Origin: Hericium rajendrae
Taxonomy: Eukaryota; Basidiomycota; Agaricomycetes; Russulales; Hericiaceae
Length of the DNA: 64,000 nucleotides
Assembly: GCA_033439255.1 (NCBI GenBank)
Contig: CM065881.1
Location: 1-64,000 of the forward strand
Direction: 5' to 3'
Shown one piece after another: positions 44,589 to 56,819 of the stretch. The notes below the pieces were generated by a model, which was not told where the DNA came from, did not search any database, and saw only the letters and a list, made by a program, of their open reading frames with translations. Each line of letters starts with the position of its first letter. The first letter of the stretch is position 1. Both the position numbers and the translations under genes were made by a program.

Positions 44589-47500
44589 ATGACCTCGCTT
44601 CACGTGTATTATGCCCTCAAGCAACTCGATGGCTTCAAACGCCGACTCGAGGGTCCTCGCGGCCAGTCCTCAGCGGCCGCCGGAAGCAGCAGCAGCGGAG
44701 GACGTTCATGGAATAGGCCCAGTGCAATAACGATGGCGACCATGTCGGCGGACGTGAACGCGCGTGACAGCTTTGGCCGAACGGTCCTCCACGTCGCATG
44801 TTCCGCCACGGATCCGGCTTCGCTCGAGTATGTACGGCTCTTGTTAGCGCACCCGGCCATCAATGTCAATCTTTTGGATGCGGAGAATCACTGGACGGCA
44901 CTTCACAGAGCGTTGTATCATGGAAATCTGGCCGCAGCGTTCGTGATTGTTTTTCTATTCCTCTCCGACGGGAAGTAACCATGCTGTGCAGTAACCTCCT
45001 GCTACAACGGATGGACACCGATACGACCCTGACAGATTTCGAGGGCTATCGTGCCTTCGATCTCTACAATACCACGGTCGAAGGCACGAAGCCGCCCCGG
45101 GAGAGCAGTACCGGTCGCACCGAACTCTATACCTGGGGTGCGAACAGGAATGCAGCGCTCGGCGTAGGCGACGCAGACGACAGGGCGCATGCCGAGCACG
45201 TCTCGCTCAAGCGGTCGGACCGAGGCGTCAGCCAATATGTCATGGAGAGCCTGAGCTTCCGCCTACAGCCGGCCTCTGTGCGCTCCGTCTCAATGAGCAA
45301 GCTCCATACGGGTACGCCTTTTTTTTATATTAGCAAGTGTCCATCGCAGCGATATTGACGCTAGCGCAGTCGTGGTCACGAATGAACCCCGCGGCAACAT
45401 TCGCACGTGTGGGTTTGCGAGTGCCGGTCGGTAAGACCCTGTTGCCTGCTCCATATCATCTTCGGATGCTGAGGCCATGCTCCACACAGCCTCGGCCCAG
45501 TGAAGGGCCAGCATACGCAATATGCCCTCCTGCCCATCCAGCAGCTCGACCAGACGATCGTCTCCGTCGCTACGGGTCAAGACCACACTCTTGCGTTGAC
45601 GGACACTGGCGTTGTCTACAGCTGGGGCCTGAATCGTTTTTCGCAACTCGGATACACCGTCGAGGTCACCGTAGGTACCCGTGTCGACGAGCCGATCCAG
45701 TCCACGCCGCGCGCCATCACTGGGCCGCTGAAGAAGGAGATCGTCCTTGGAGTGGCAGCGTGCAAGACGGCGTCGGCGTGCTGGACCGAGACGTCTGTCT
45801 ACACGTGGGGCAAGAACAGCGGCCAGTTGGGTACGTAGCCCCCAGGATCGCATCTGATGGGCGCCCCTCATCATTTGTACTCAGGGTACGACAAGGCTGC
45901 GCAGCCCATTCAATTCGTACCTCGCCTGGTCACCCGAGTCAACAAGCCAGTGACCATGCTCTCCATGACGGTTTGTGAATTCTGATGAGTCGATTTGGAA
46001 TCTCCTGACTTTGACTTCTAGGACACCGCGATGGCCTGTCTTCTGGTCACGAAAGACGTCATTCTGCTCTACAACGACGGTCACAGTCGAATTAAGTTAG
46101 TGCATCTCTCACCGTCCTTATCAACGCTAATCTCCATTGATAGTTTCCCCGCCCAAGGCTTCCCGTCCGAGATACAGGCTTATCGCCCGCCGCAAGCCAT
46201 CAACAACGCGAGCATCGCGAAGGTCGTCAGCCTCGACAATTTGTTCGCCGCTATATCCTCGAACGGTGAGATCTTCACTTTCTCGCCGCCGGTGGATGGT
46301 GAGGCTGGCGCGGGCAAGGACAAGGGCATCATCAAGCCTCAACGTGTCTGGGCATTGCGGAAGCAATGGAGTGCTGTCAGAGTACGGCCATCTGTCTGCC
46401 CACATGCAGCCATCTGCTGACGAACGGTACAGGACGCCGCACTCGGCTCAGACGGCTCTCTTATCGTCTGCACCGAATCAGGCCACGTCTTTGTCCGTAC
46501 ACGCAACCCCAGAGGACAGGGCGCCACCCTCAAGTCCTCAGCCAGCACCAAATCCTTCAAGTTCCAGCGCGTACCGTACATCCAGCGCGCCGTTGGCGTC
46601 CTCGCGAATGACACTGGCGCAATGGCAGCTCTGCGCATGGAGTTCCGCCCGCAGCCGGTGCAGATCACAGGAAACAGCATCGCGCAAGATCTCCTGGCCA
46701 TCCGGCCGTGGATGAAGTACCGCCGGGTGGGCGCGGAGGATGGCAAGCGCGTCGAGCCGTCCGTGCGGCCGCCAGCGCCGGAGACCGCTTCACCTGCGCC
46801 GCTGGTTTCCTCTGACGAGGAGGACGACAGCGCGGAAGACGTCGCGATCGAGAGCGACGTGCAGGCGGTCCTGGGGCTGTGGGAGGTCCTCGTGCAAGAC
46901 AAGCTGTCGCGCCGGCGGTACGGTGGCCGCGGGCTGTTCGAGCGCGGGGATGCACTGGCGCACGGCGCGGATCTGCTGGTGCGCGTACAGTCGGCCGCCG
47001 AGTTCCCTGTGCATCGCGCCATTCTTGCTGCCCGGTGCCCGGCACTGGCGGAGCTGTTATCTGGTAGGAAGGGCTTGTTGGACTGCGACAGCAACATGTC
47101 CGTCAAGTTGCGTCTGCCGGCTGGCTCATCAACGGACTTGCCGCGTCTGGTCGTCAGCAGCAGTCATGCCCTCGCGGTGCTGATCCTCCTGCACTACCTG
47201 TACTCAGACCAGCTACTCGCGATCTGGGACAACCGCATCGTACGGCGCGTGCAGGCGCCCCTGGCTCTCGGCGGTCTGCAGCCGGCGCAGGTCGTCCGCG
47301 ACCTGCAAGGCCTCGCGCGCGTCCTTGGGCTCTCGCACCTCGACGATGTGCTGCGCTCCGCGACGAAGCGCGTGCCACAGCCTACGCTCGTGCGCGACAT
47401 GATCACGCTCTTCCACGAGAGCCAGAGCGCCACGTCCGCTGCGTCCGGTTTGGGGCCGGACGTGGTGCTGCAGCTCGCCGACCGCGAGGTGCTCACGCAT

Positions 47501-49425
47501 TCGGTCGTGCTAAGGGCGCGGACGACGTTCTTTAGGGAGTTCTTTGATATGGAGGAGTGGACGGAGGAGCGCTGGTCGGAGGACGGGACGATTACTTTGA
47601 ACCTGGCGCATCTGCGTTGGCGCGAGATGGAGTATGTCCTGCGGTTCATGTGCTGTGGGGAGGAGGGCGAGATGTTCGAGAAGCTTGGTATGTGTAGACC
47701 TTTCCTTTTGTCATCTAGTCACGAGCTGATTATTTTCTGAAGAGTTCATCGAGTCCGTGGACGGTCTGCTGGACTTCATGTTTGATGTCATGTCTGCGGC
47801 AGTAGGTCATTCCGTACTGGTGGTTGAAAGGTTGCTGACGACGTGTGCGACAGAACGAGCTTCTCCTTGATCGACTCCTCCTTATCTGCTCTGATATTCT
47901 GCTCAAATATGTCAACCTTAACAATGTCTGCTCTGTCCTTGCGGACGCGGCGTACCTGCACTGTCTCCCGTTAATAGACAGCCTTCACCGCTACCTGGCC
48001 GTCAACATGGAAAGCCTTCTCGAAAGTCGTCTTCTTGATGACTTGACACCACGGCTTATCAAAGATCTGTCCCGAGACGTGCAACTGCTTCAGTTGGAGA
48101 AGTCTCCCGTTTCGCGGTCGCACCGTCTGGTGGACGAGGCCATGAGCAAGAACGAGGCCTGGCTCGCCAAGCAAGACATCCCGCATCCTATCATCCCGCG
48201 CGCCGCAAACAAAGGATCACCGAGGCTCTCGCCGAAGATGTCTCGACGACCTTCGATCCCGTCGTCGCCACTTACGAGTCCAACTGTCCGACCTAATCTA
48301 TCCACGCGAGCCTCGCAGCTTACTATGTCCGGCGATGATCTATTCGTCATGGATGATGTGCCTGCATTGAACTTAGACACTGCAGGCGGCGATACAGGTG
48401 CTTCAGATAGCGTGCTTAGGGGTAGTCCGTGGAGAAAGACGACATCTGCGCCCAAGTGAGTTGCCAATTTGCATCATTTCTTTCGGTTGTTGACATTCTT
48501 CAGGGTCGACATGAAGAGTATCCTGGCGGAAGCTGAAGGAAGTAAGCTTGCGGCGAGCGATGCGGCGTCTGTTTCGAAACAGCCGTCGAGGGATAGGATG
48601 CAGACGCAGAACGTGACTACACCAGTGCAGCACCCCTCAGGCTCTCCAGGTATCTCTCGCCAAGGTTCCTCGGGTCCCTGGCGCTCGCAGGTTGCGGTGC
48701 CCGTTGTTGCGACAGCATCTCCAGCACGATGGACAGAGTTCCCAGTCGCAGGGGCTCCATTCGCTCCTGCAACACCGAGAGTCAAGCCCGTCCAGCCTTC
48801 CCCGCCTCTCGGTCGTCAGAGCGCGACCATCAGCGCGCCGCCACCGCAGCCGCATCCAGGACTCGGTCCTGTCATCACGCCGTCGAAGCAGAGTCCCGCA
48901 AAGAATGGTACACCATCAACACGAGGTGTAGCGTACGTACCTCTTCTATATATATCTGATCATGAAGTTGATTGTTCGTATAGGAGTTCGGGCAGCGCAT
49001 GGACCTTGCCCCCTGTGCAGCCTGTCGTCCAGCCGTCAGGTCCAACGCCGTCATTTGTGGCTATCCAGTACGCGCAGGAGCAGCAAGACAGCGCCTCGAC
49101 GAAGGACGTGCGCTCGCTGAAGGAGATTCAAGCCGAGGAGCAATCGCGTCGCGAGGAAGAGGCGTTCTTGAAGTGGTGGGCAGCAGAGGAAGAACGTGTC
49201 CGACTAGAGGAGTCGGGCGTGGCTGCGGTGCCTGCGAAACCGCAGCGGCCGCAGCGGCCCAAGAAGACGAAGTCCGAGTCGAGACCCAAGGGGAAGAGCG
49301 CGGCAAAGGAGGAGAAGGCGCCGAATGCACCCGTAGACGGGCAGCCTAACGGTCCGCGCAAGCCACGCCCGAGCAGAAACCGTAAAGCTTCTTCTAATCC
49401 TTCAGCTAACAACAATACGCTATGA
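44589..49425 (+). CDS. IBtk-like protein: ankyrin, RCC1 and BTB domains (full-length copy)
   Basis: Multi-exon plus-strand gene. Domains in order: ankyrin repeats (FGRTVLHVACSATDPASLEY near 44770; HWTALHRALYHGNLAAA near 44890), RCC1 repeats (ELYTWGANRNAALGVGDAD near 45125; VATGQDHTLALTDTG near 45570; VYSWGLNRFSQLGY; VYTWGKNSGQLGY), a linker with VSSDEEDDSAED, two BTB/POZ segments (46985-47190; 47470-47640), BACK-like helices (47870-48100), a Ser/Pro-rich region, and a conserved charged tail (EIQAEEQSRREEEAFLKWW near 49130). This architecture is that of IBtk, known in animals as a Cullin-3 substrate adaptor, so a ubiquitin-ligase adaptor role is inferred. The inverted-duplication breakpoint falls inside the gene at 46602, before the linker. 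The gene crosses from single-copy loop into the right arm. Confidence 0.88.
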
Positions 49426-49599
49426 TGCATATGAATCGTGGGGACGATAGAATATACCATGCGCCGGTTTTCGTAGATTTATGCTTTCGTAAGATCTGAG
49501 TAAGTACGTGTATCTTCTATAGATTGTGAAATGAGAAGCTGTATGTTGCGATGAGCGCGATGTCCTATCCTATAGTGTCAAGGTATCTGAAGCTACCAT

Positions 49600-49630
49600 A
49601 CTTGTGCACTGCAGTTTCATATGCAAAGCA
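49600..49630 (-). repeat. Right-arm counterpart of the transposon-end relic
   Basis: CACTGCAGTTTCATATGCAA mirrors 21213-21235 and the ends of the element at 53056-53887. Confidence 0.45.
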
Positions 49631-49777
49631 TCGTAGAGTCTCAAGTTATTCAACACATGTGCCGACGTCGCGGGGGAGGTAGAGGACGAATCGATCGAAG
49701 GATGGAGGATGGAGGATGCGCGGTGAAGCGCGAATTGCTGTAGATCTCACTCTGAGATCTCTGACATTCAGGAGATA

Positions 49778-50708
49778 CTCGCTATCACCAAAAGTAACGA
49801 GAATAGCTAGCCAAGAGTGACAGTCACACAGCCTTTGTCTGTGTCCTGCTTGCTCATATATGCACATTAAATAGTCAAAATATTTGTACATACTTCTGAA
49901 CATTCATTTGAGCTAGATCTATGACAGATTTGACACAAACTCACTGGTCATTCATCTATTGATAAAATATTTTTGTGAGGCCTCTATCAGAGTCACAGAA
50001 ACAAATCCCAAACAGAATGATCTCTGTGCATTCTCATTTCTTGCAAATCTTTGAGCTGCTCTATGTGATGTTCTAAAGTAACATATATTATTTGTGGATT
50101 TATTTGATAGATTGCTGCTACATTATTAGCCTAACACTGATGATCATGTGCATAGTCCAGTGTGACATAAATGGATCTGATGAGATTGGAGGTGTTTTTG
50201 TCTATTACTTGATCTGATTTTCATGCAATTCACATGTAAGAGACTATATTCAGGTCATAATGCAAGATCTATTATTTAAAATGTTTGCAATACTTGATAG
50301 TGTATAAATTTATATAAGTGTCACATTGGACTGTGCATATGATCAGCAGTGTTAGGCTAATAATGTAGCAGTAATCTATCAAACAAATCCACAAATAATA
50401 TATGTTACTTGAGAGCATCACATAGAGCAGCTCAAAGATTTGCAAGAAATGAGAATGCACAGAGATCATTCTGTTTGGGATTTGTTTCTGTGACTCTGAT
50501 AGAGGCCTCACAAAAATATTTTATCAATAGATGAATGACCAGTGAGTTTGTGTCAAATCTGTCATAGATCTAGCTCAAATGGATGTTCAGAAGTATGTAC
50601 AAATATTTTGACTATTTAATGTGCACATATGAGCAAACAGGACACAGACAAAGGCTGTGTGACTGTCACTCTCGGCTAGCTATTCTTGTTACTTTTGGTG
50701 ATAGCGAG
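49778..50708. mobile_element. Foldback (near-palindromic) non-autonomous DNA transposon, TA target duplication
   Basis: A 931-bp insert starts CTCGCTATCACCAAAAG and ends in its exact complement, flanked by TA on both sides (49776-49777, 50709-50710). The inverted arms are roughly 440 bp each, with only scattered mismatches, around a centre near 50250, so almost the entire element is one palindrome. The empty site is intact in the left arm (TGTACATATCTCC, TA at 21067-21068). There is no transposase frame; small mirrored frames (starting MFRSMYKYFDYLM) merely reflect the symmetry. TA duplication points to Tc1/mariner-type mobilisation in trans. Confidence 0.92.
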
Positions 50709-50835
50709 TATGTACAAAAAGTCGAAAGTTTCGTACAATTTATTTCTGCGACAAACGGGCCACCATACTATCGAAGAGAGAGAACAAAAGAGAAGCATGT
50801 TCACAGTGTGTTGTCATCAGCACCATTAAGGCCAT

Positions 50836-52908
50836 CTACAGTCGCTTGAGCATCTCCCGGTCATGCTCACGCAGAATGAGTGCAAACGCCTTCATGCCGT
50901 CCACCCACTTGATATCCTCGGACAAAAACAGCGAATATCTGACCTCGTTTTCTCGACCAGCCCAGTGGAAATTTATAATCTTGACCTTCTCCTCTTCCCC
51001 TTCAACCCGAACCATCATGTTCTTTCCACGAATATCGCCATGAACCATCTGGTTCTCGTGAAGAAGTTCAACAGCCTCGGAGATGCGGGCCCGCAGAGTC
51101 TTAGATAGCTCCCCCTGCTCGACGAGTTCAGCTACCGTCCTGCCCTTGATGTGCTCCATCACAACCATACAGCGCGCGCCATAATAGAGGCTGGAATCGG
51201 ATGAAATGGGACCGCAGTAGTAAAGCTCTGGCGCCAGACGCTGACATGCGAGGAGACGATGTGCCTCGTCTCCATATCGCTCCGCAAACTTGACGATGAT
51301 CTCTTGCCCCTCCTCAACCTCCGGCAGTTCCTCCTCCCCAGCCTTGCCCTGGCCCGCGGCAGCTGCATGACCCTTGTCCGTCGAAACCACAACCGCACGA
51401 AAGGTCATGCACGTCATGCCCTTCCGGAGTGGCTCCACGTATCTGAACTTGACCAGCCTACCACCGCCGGAGACATAAGTGTTGATGGAGGGGAAAAAGC
51501 GATCATCGTTTGGTTCGGATGGAGGGGTAAGATCACGATAATACCTGTCCAAATCGTCAAGGGCAAGGCGAAGCGAGTGAAAAATGTGAGCAGCATGCAG
51601 AAGAGCGGCATCGCCGGGACGGTCGTTGTCTAGAAAAAACACATTTATGAGTCGCTGGGCAATGACCCCCGACGTCAACACGCAGCCTAGAACCACGAAT
51701 GAGGTTCCAGTGATGCCAATGACGAAGCTGGGGCAGCAGCACAGCTCGCGAATGCCATTGCGCTGGAGAGGATACAAAATTAGAAGATGAGGAGACCAGG
51801 CAAGTGTCAGACTCACGTCAGGATCACACCATATTGACTCATACGAGAGGGACCCCTTTATAGAAGGGTCCGTTCCAAAACCGAGGCCCTGGCAGTTATG
51901 CTCGACCAGAGAGACAACGGCTACCTCCACCGGTGGCGACGTCCGATTGGAGACCAATGAGAGATCCGTGGTGATTCCACGGTGGTTGACCAACTTGAGG
52001 ACTCTTCTGCCCAAGATCGTACTAAGAATCCTGCGAAGGTGGGGCTCGGCTTCGGCTTCGGTAAGGCGAGATGGGTACGGGGAAAGAAGATTTTCGAGTT
52101 CGACTGTGCCATGGACAATATCCATCGGCAGCTGAAGATCTGTCTTGTTGACGTTCGCAAGGAACTTTGCGAATATGGGATGATACAGCTCGACCGGGGG
52201 GGCGATTGTCTCGGGGTAGCCTTTGACCCAGTAGCCATCATAAATCGGGACTGTCTTCTGGCGTTCAGCATAGGCTGCGGCCGATTTTGAGTTGGTTGAT
52301 GGCGTGCCTGCATAGCGTCCGGCAAGGATGGCCCGCTGGTATTCTGGATGTGGCGGTGAATACATGTTGGCTACGAATAACAAAGGTGACGCACCCTTCT
52401 TGAGCGCTGCCATGTTGCCCTCTCTGTCCCCATCGCCACTCTCCTTGTCCCCTGCTCTTGCATTCTGCCCTGCTACCACAACAGCCGGACGGTGCTGAAT
52501 TTCAGCAACAAGGGCCTTTGTCGATGCACCCAGACTGCGTTCAGCTTCGGTGGGCCTGACATGTGGGAGGATTGGCTCTGCGAGGTGATACCATGACAGG
52601 TTGGTACAAAATGAGCCCAGGTCGTGTTTGTGTGCATGCATCGAGGACTGCAGGGTCCCGGTATTTAGGACATCCTTCGGCTGTGGGGCATATTAGCATG
52701 GGCATTAACGACGAGGATCTCAGCGCACCAGCCAGAGGATCACATCTGTCGCAGGCACAGACGGTTTCAGGACTAGACTGTCTACCACCTTTACTGCTAA
52801 ATCAGCTACGGTGTCGTTTTCTTTCATGCGGCAGAGGAGCGGATCTTGGTCGATCCACTGGATCACATTGTGATAAACCAGCACGGTAACGGGGGTACCA
52901 TCCTGCAT
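50836..52908 (-). CDS. Crinkler-like header plus kinase-fold protein, right copy
   Basis: Mirror copy of the gene at 18859-20976. Exon 1 starts MQDGTPVTVLVYHNVIQW at 52908, then an intron leads to the long region with MHAHKHDLGSFCTNLSWYH near 52640. The kinase-like part holds EIIVKFAERYGDEAHRL near 51290, HGDIRGKNMMV near 51040 and INFHWAG near 50970. As in the left copy, the metal-binding Asp of the DFG position is Asn, so this state predates the duplication. The second intron corresponds to one in the left copy, although here it can be read through without a stop. The C-terminus ends a few residues earlier than the left copy. Function unknown; possibly a pseudokinase effector. Confidence 0.7.
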
Positions 52909-53055
52909 GTTCGCGGTAGAATATAGACTGAACATCAGACTCCAAAGACGGGAGGAAGGCCAAATGCAGCTGGGCAGTGGGTTGTGGGCCACAGTCCACC
53001 GTACGACCGAAACTCAGCAACACGTGGCAAAACTCGTGTACAGCTAAAGATATTA

Positions 53056-53887
53056 CAGTGCTTTGCATATGAAACTGCAGTCGACGCGTCGAGAAATCTG
53101 TTTGTAGTCGCCAAATAGTCACACCATGTCACACGTCAATCGAAGACTGGCCCGACAGTTGACCTTGCGTCTTGCCGTCTTCAAGGACGGCCCTAATTTT
53201 TTGTAAGCTTTTTGTAAGCCTTTCACGTACTTAATTGAAGCAGCTGGAGAGCTGAGAGGACTTCAACAAGCCGCAGACCTCTGCAGGATATGTACACGCG
53301 TCTGAGTCCAGCCACCGCCCCTTTGGCATAGCAGCCATATTTATCCTCACATTTCGATGCGCTCCCCATAGCTACTAGCGCGGAAGTGACTCTAAGAGCT
53401 CGCGCTGGCTGTGGTGTGTGACTTATTTTTAAGTCGACGTGCTCCCCTCCGTTTGCACATACATGTGCTTCGGGCATCGTGGCTTGCAGGCGCCATATGG
53501 TTTCGTTTGCTTGAACAGACGTTTGTGCAGGTACGTATGGTGTTGTGGCGCTGCCGTCTACGTGTCTGTAGGCTCACTATGGCAAGACTGAACACTGCTC
53601 GTCTGAGATACAACCTCGGGAGCGACAAGGGACCGCGTCAACATCTCGGTGAATGACAGCAACACACAGGTGTTGGTAGACCGCAGCCGTTTAAACTTGG
53701 GTACATGTACATAAACCTTGCAGGATGTTCTACCTATTTATGAAAGGGAAATATGCCTACTGCAAGACATACGAAGGCGTGTGCTGTGGACCCGCGAGTA
53801 GGATCCAAGAGCGCCAAAATGTCACGCTTTGGTCCGAACAAACAAAGATTCCAGCGCGTCGACTGCAGTTTCATATGCAAAGCACTG
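53056..53887. mobile_element. Non-autonomous DNA transposon with 33-bp terminal inverted repeats (CAGT ends)
   Basis: An 832-bp insert begins CAGTGCTTTGCATATGAAAC and ends with the exact complement. The perfect repeat extends 33 bp to GTCGACGCG and imperfectly further. TA flanks both ends (53054-53055, 53888-53889). The CAGT terminus and TA duplication are typical of Tc1/mariner relatives. The corresponding left-arm site (about 18695-18722) has no insert. The internal 750 bp show no transposase. Confidence 0.9.
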
Positions 53888-54241
53888 TAAGGATGCCGAA
53901 TTAGCAATCACTGTACCAGCTGTGTATCATATCGGTCCTCTAAGAAATGACCTGTGCTTTCTGGAGAAATGAGACTGGTTCGGTTATTAAAGAAGAGGCA
54001 CTAGATGATTGATGCATAGTGAATGTTGTGCGACGCAAGAGCCTGCAAGTTACAGTAATTGTTAGAGCCAGAGGTTAGACAGCATTCGAGCACTGAGCGC
54101 TAGGAGCAGTGGAGCGGTGCAACGGGCGCCAAAAATATTCTACTCCGACTGCATCTTCCTCCCTTCCCTTGTCGAGTCTCCTTGCCCTCGATCTCGCCGA
54201 TACTCATCTTCTAGATAAATTAGGGCTCAGAAGGAGACATC

Positions 54242-55572
54242 ATGAGCAAGCTCAACGTTGGCGCCTTCGAGTTCATGCCGGGCAAAGCCTTCAAATTGCT
54301 CTCCCAACCGGCCCAACCTGCACTGCAGCCCGTCGAACACATCGAGACAGAGGCATCCGCATCACCACCAACGATCAGCCTCGATATCGGAGGATCGAAG
54401 CCTATGCCACTGCATCGAGCGAAGACGGACACCGTGGCTGTAGCGCAGGAGGCGCGGACTGCAGCTGATGAGGCGGTCTTACAAGATCTGTTCGGCGATG
54501 GTGCGTCGTGCTCTTTCCTCATCTTAGGACTACTTAACAGATGCATTGTCTAGTCAAGGAGCATCTGAGCGTCATCTTCGTTGGACATGTCGATGCCGGA
54601 AAGAGCACCATGGGCGGCATGGTCGACAAGCGCACGATGGAGAAGTACGAAAGGGAGGCCAGGAAGCCGGACGGGAGAGCTGGTACATATCCTGGGCGCT
54701 GGACTCGACACCTCAGGAGTACCTCAAGGGCAAGACGGTCGAGGTCGGACGCGGCTACTTTGAGACCGTACCGCGGCGTTACACCATCGTCGATGCCCCG
54801 GGCCATAAGACATACTGTACGTGCCATCTATGATCATAGGCGCGGCTCAGGCGGACGTCGCGATTCTCATCATCTTTGCATGCAAGGGCGAGTCCGAAAC
54901 CGGGTTCGAGAAGGGCGGGCAGACGCGCGAGCACATGCTGGTCAAGACGGCTGGCGTGAACAAGATCGTGATCGTGATCAACAAGATGGACGATCCGACA
55001 GTCGAATGGTCCAAGGCACGCTACGAGAAGATACAAGGAGCGTCTGTCACCGTTCGTGCGCCAGGCCGGAAACCTAAAGTCAGACGTGACATGGTTACCT
55101 ATTTCTACACAAACCGCCGCCAACCTCAAGGATCGCGTCTCAAAGTCCGTGTGCCCGTGGTGGGAGTGAGTAGCCATTATCTTCTACATTCCGCGGCTCC
55201 TCATCCTTGCGCAGCGGGCCGTCCCTCTGGAACACCTCGACCAGATGCCCATGGTCGACCGCAAAATGATGGCGCCGTTGATGATGCCCATCTCCGAGAA
55301 ATACAAGGACCTCGGCACAGTCCCTGTCGGCAAGATCGAATCAGGCCCCGTCCGGAAAGGCGATTCGCTCATCCTCATGCCGAACAGGGTGTCAGTCGAG
55401 GTCGCAGCGATGTACAATGAGATGGAGGATGAGATGGAAGACGAGGTGAATATGGCCGTGTCGGGCGACAATGTGCGCATCCGGCTGCGCGGAGTCGACG
55501 ACGAGGATCTCAGCCCGGGCTTCGTGCTCACTAGTCCGGCAAAGCCCGTGCATGCTGTCGAGGCCATGAGCA
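54242..55572 (+). pseudogene. SUP35: Truncated eRF3 (Sup35) GTPase gene, right arm
   Basis: Better preserved than the left copy. It starts MSKLNVGAFEFMPGKAFK (PAM2-like, for poly(A)-binding protein), followed by LDIGGSKPM and the GTPase domain: VGHVDAGKSTMGGMVDKRT near 54590, KGKTVEVGRGYFETVPRRY near 54735, DAPGHKTY near 54795, GGQTREHMLVKTAGVNKIV near 54915, INKMDDPTVEWSKARYEK near 54975. Domain 2 reads VGKIESGPVRKGDSLILMP near 55325 and ends GFVLTSPAKPVHAV near 55560. The eRF1-binding domain 3 is absent, and the frame runs straight into IBtk sequence (EAMSKNESWL), then stops. The frame changes within the GTPase region around 55040 and 54830, so no normal protein is expected. A release factor is essential, so a working copy must exist elsewhere. 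Confidence 0.88.
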
Positions 55573-56819
55573 AGAATGAGAGCTGGCTCACCGAGTAAGA
55601 CATCCCGCATCCTATCATCCCGCGCGCCGCGAACAAAGGATCACCGAGGCTCTCGCCAAAGATATCTCGACGACCTTCGATCCCGTCGTCGCCACTTACG
55701 AGTCCGACTGTCAGGCTCAATCTATCCTCGCGGGCGTCGCAGCTTACTCTGTCCGGCGATGATCTGTTTGTCATGGATGATGTGTCTGCGTTGAACTTGG
55801 ACACTCCTGGTGGCGACGCGAGTGCTCCCGACAACGTGCTTCAGGGTAGTCCTTGGAGGAAGACCACGTGTGCGCCCAGGTGAGTTGCTGATTTTAAACG
55901 GAATCTTTCATAACGTTATTGATGTTATTCAGGGTCGACATGAAGATCATCCTGGCGGAAGCCGGAGCAAGCAAGCTCGCGGTTCGCCCTCCCTTCCGAA
56001 ACAGCCATCCAGGGACAGGATGCAGACGCAGAGCATCAACATCCCAGTGCAGCGTCCTTCAGGATCTCTCGCCAAGGCTCATCGGGTCCCTGGCATCGCA
56101 AGTGGTAGTACCGGTCGCTGCGACAACGTCTCCAACTCAGCGGGCAGAGTTTCCTGCTGTAGAGGTTCCATCCGCTCCTGCAACACCTCGAGTCAAGCCC
56201 GTGCAGCCTTCCCCGTCTCTCGGTCGTCAGAACGCCAGCACCAGCGCTCCGCCACCCGGCTTGGTCCTGTTATCGCACCGGTGAAGCAGAGTCCCTCGAA
56301 GCATGGCACACCATCGACACGGCATGTAACGTACGTATCTCTTATCATATGTTTCGATGACGATGTTGACCTGTCGTACAGGAGCTCGGGCAGCGTACGG
56401 ACCTCCCCCCCGTACAACCTGTCGTCCAACCATCGGGGCCAGCCCCGTCGTTCGTGGAAATCCAGAACGCGCAGGAACAGCAAGACAACGCCTCGACGAA
56501 AGACGTGCACTCGCTGAAGGAGATTCAAGCAGAGGAGCAATCGCGTCGCGAGGAAGAGGTGTTCTTGAAGTGGTGGGCAGTAGAGGAAGAACGCATCCGA
56601 CTAGAGGAGTCGGGCGTGGCTGCGGTGGCTGCGAAACCGCAGCGGCCGCAGCGGCCCAAGAAGACGAAGTCCGATCTGAGACCCAAGGCGAAGAGCGCGG
56701 CGAAGGAGAAGGCGCCGAATGCACCCGTAGACGGGCAGCCTAACGGTCCGCGCAAGCCACGCCCGAGCAGAAACCGTAAAGCTTCTTCTAATCCTTCAGC
56801 TAACAGCAATACGCTATGA
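55573..56819 (+). pseudogene. Stray IBtk C-terminal copy fused to the eRF3 fragment, right arm
   Basis: From EAMSKNESWL onward this is the last third of the IBtk-like gene: PHPIIPRAANKGSPRLSP near 55615, LSGDDLFVMDDVSALNLDT near 55745, VDMKIILAEAGASKLAV near 55935, STKDVHSLKEIQAEEQ near 56490, to a tail ending in NNTL-like residues at 56819. Frame breaks separate the parts. The last 300 bp and the 3' flank (to about 56880) are almost identical to those of the full gene at 49130-49490. That is closer than the rest of the copy, so gene conversion between the two is likely. No promoter or start of its own. Confidence 0.85.

Noticed and set aside
49646-50849. Two small mirrored genes starting MFRSMYKYFDYLM
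   Set aside because: They are the two arms of the palindromic transposon read in opposite directions.
54242-55598. A working second eRF3 or an EF-1alpha gene
   Set aside because: The PAM2 motif and KGKTVEVGR identify eRF3 rather than EF-1alpha. The missing domain 3 and frame changes rule out a working gene.
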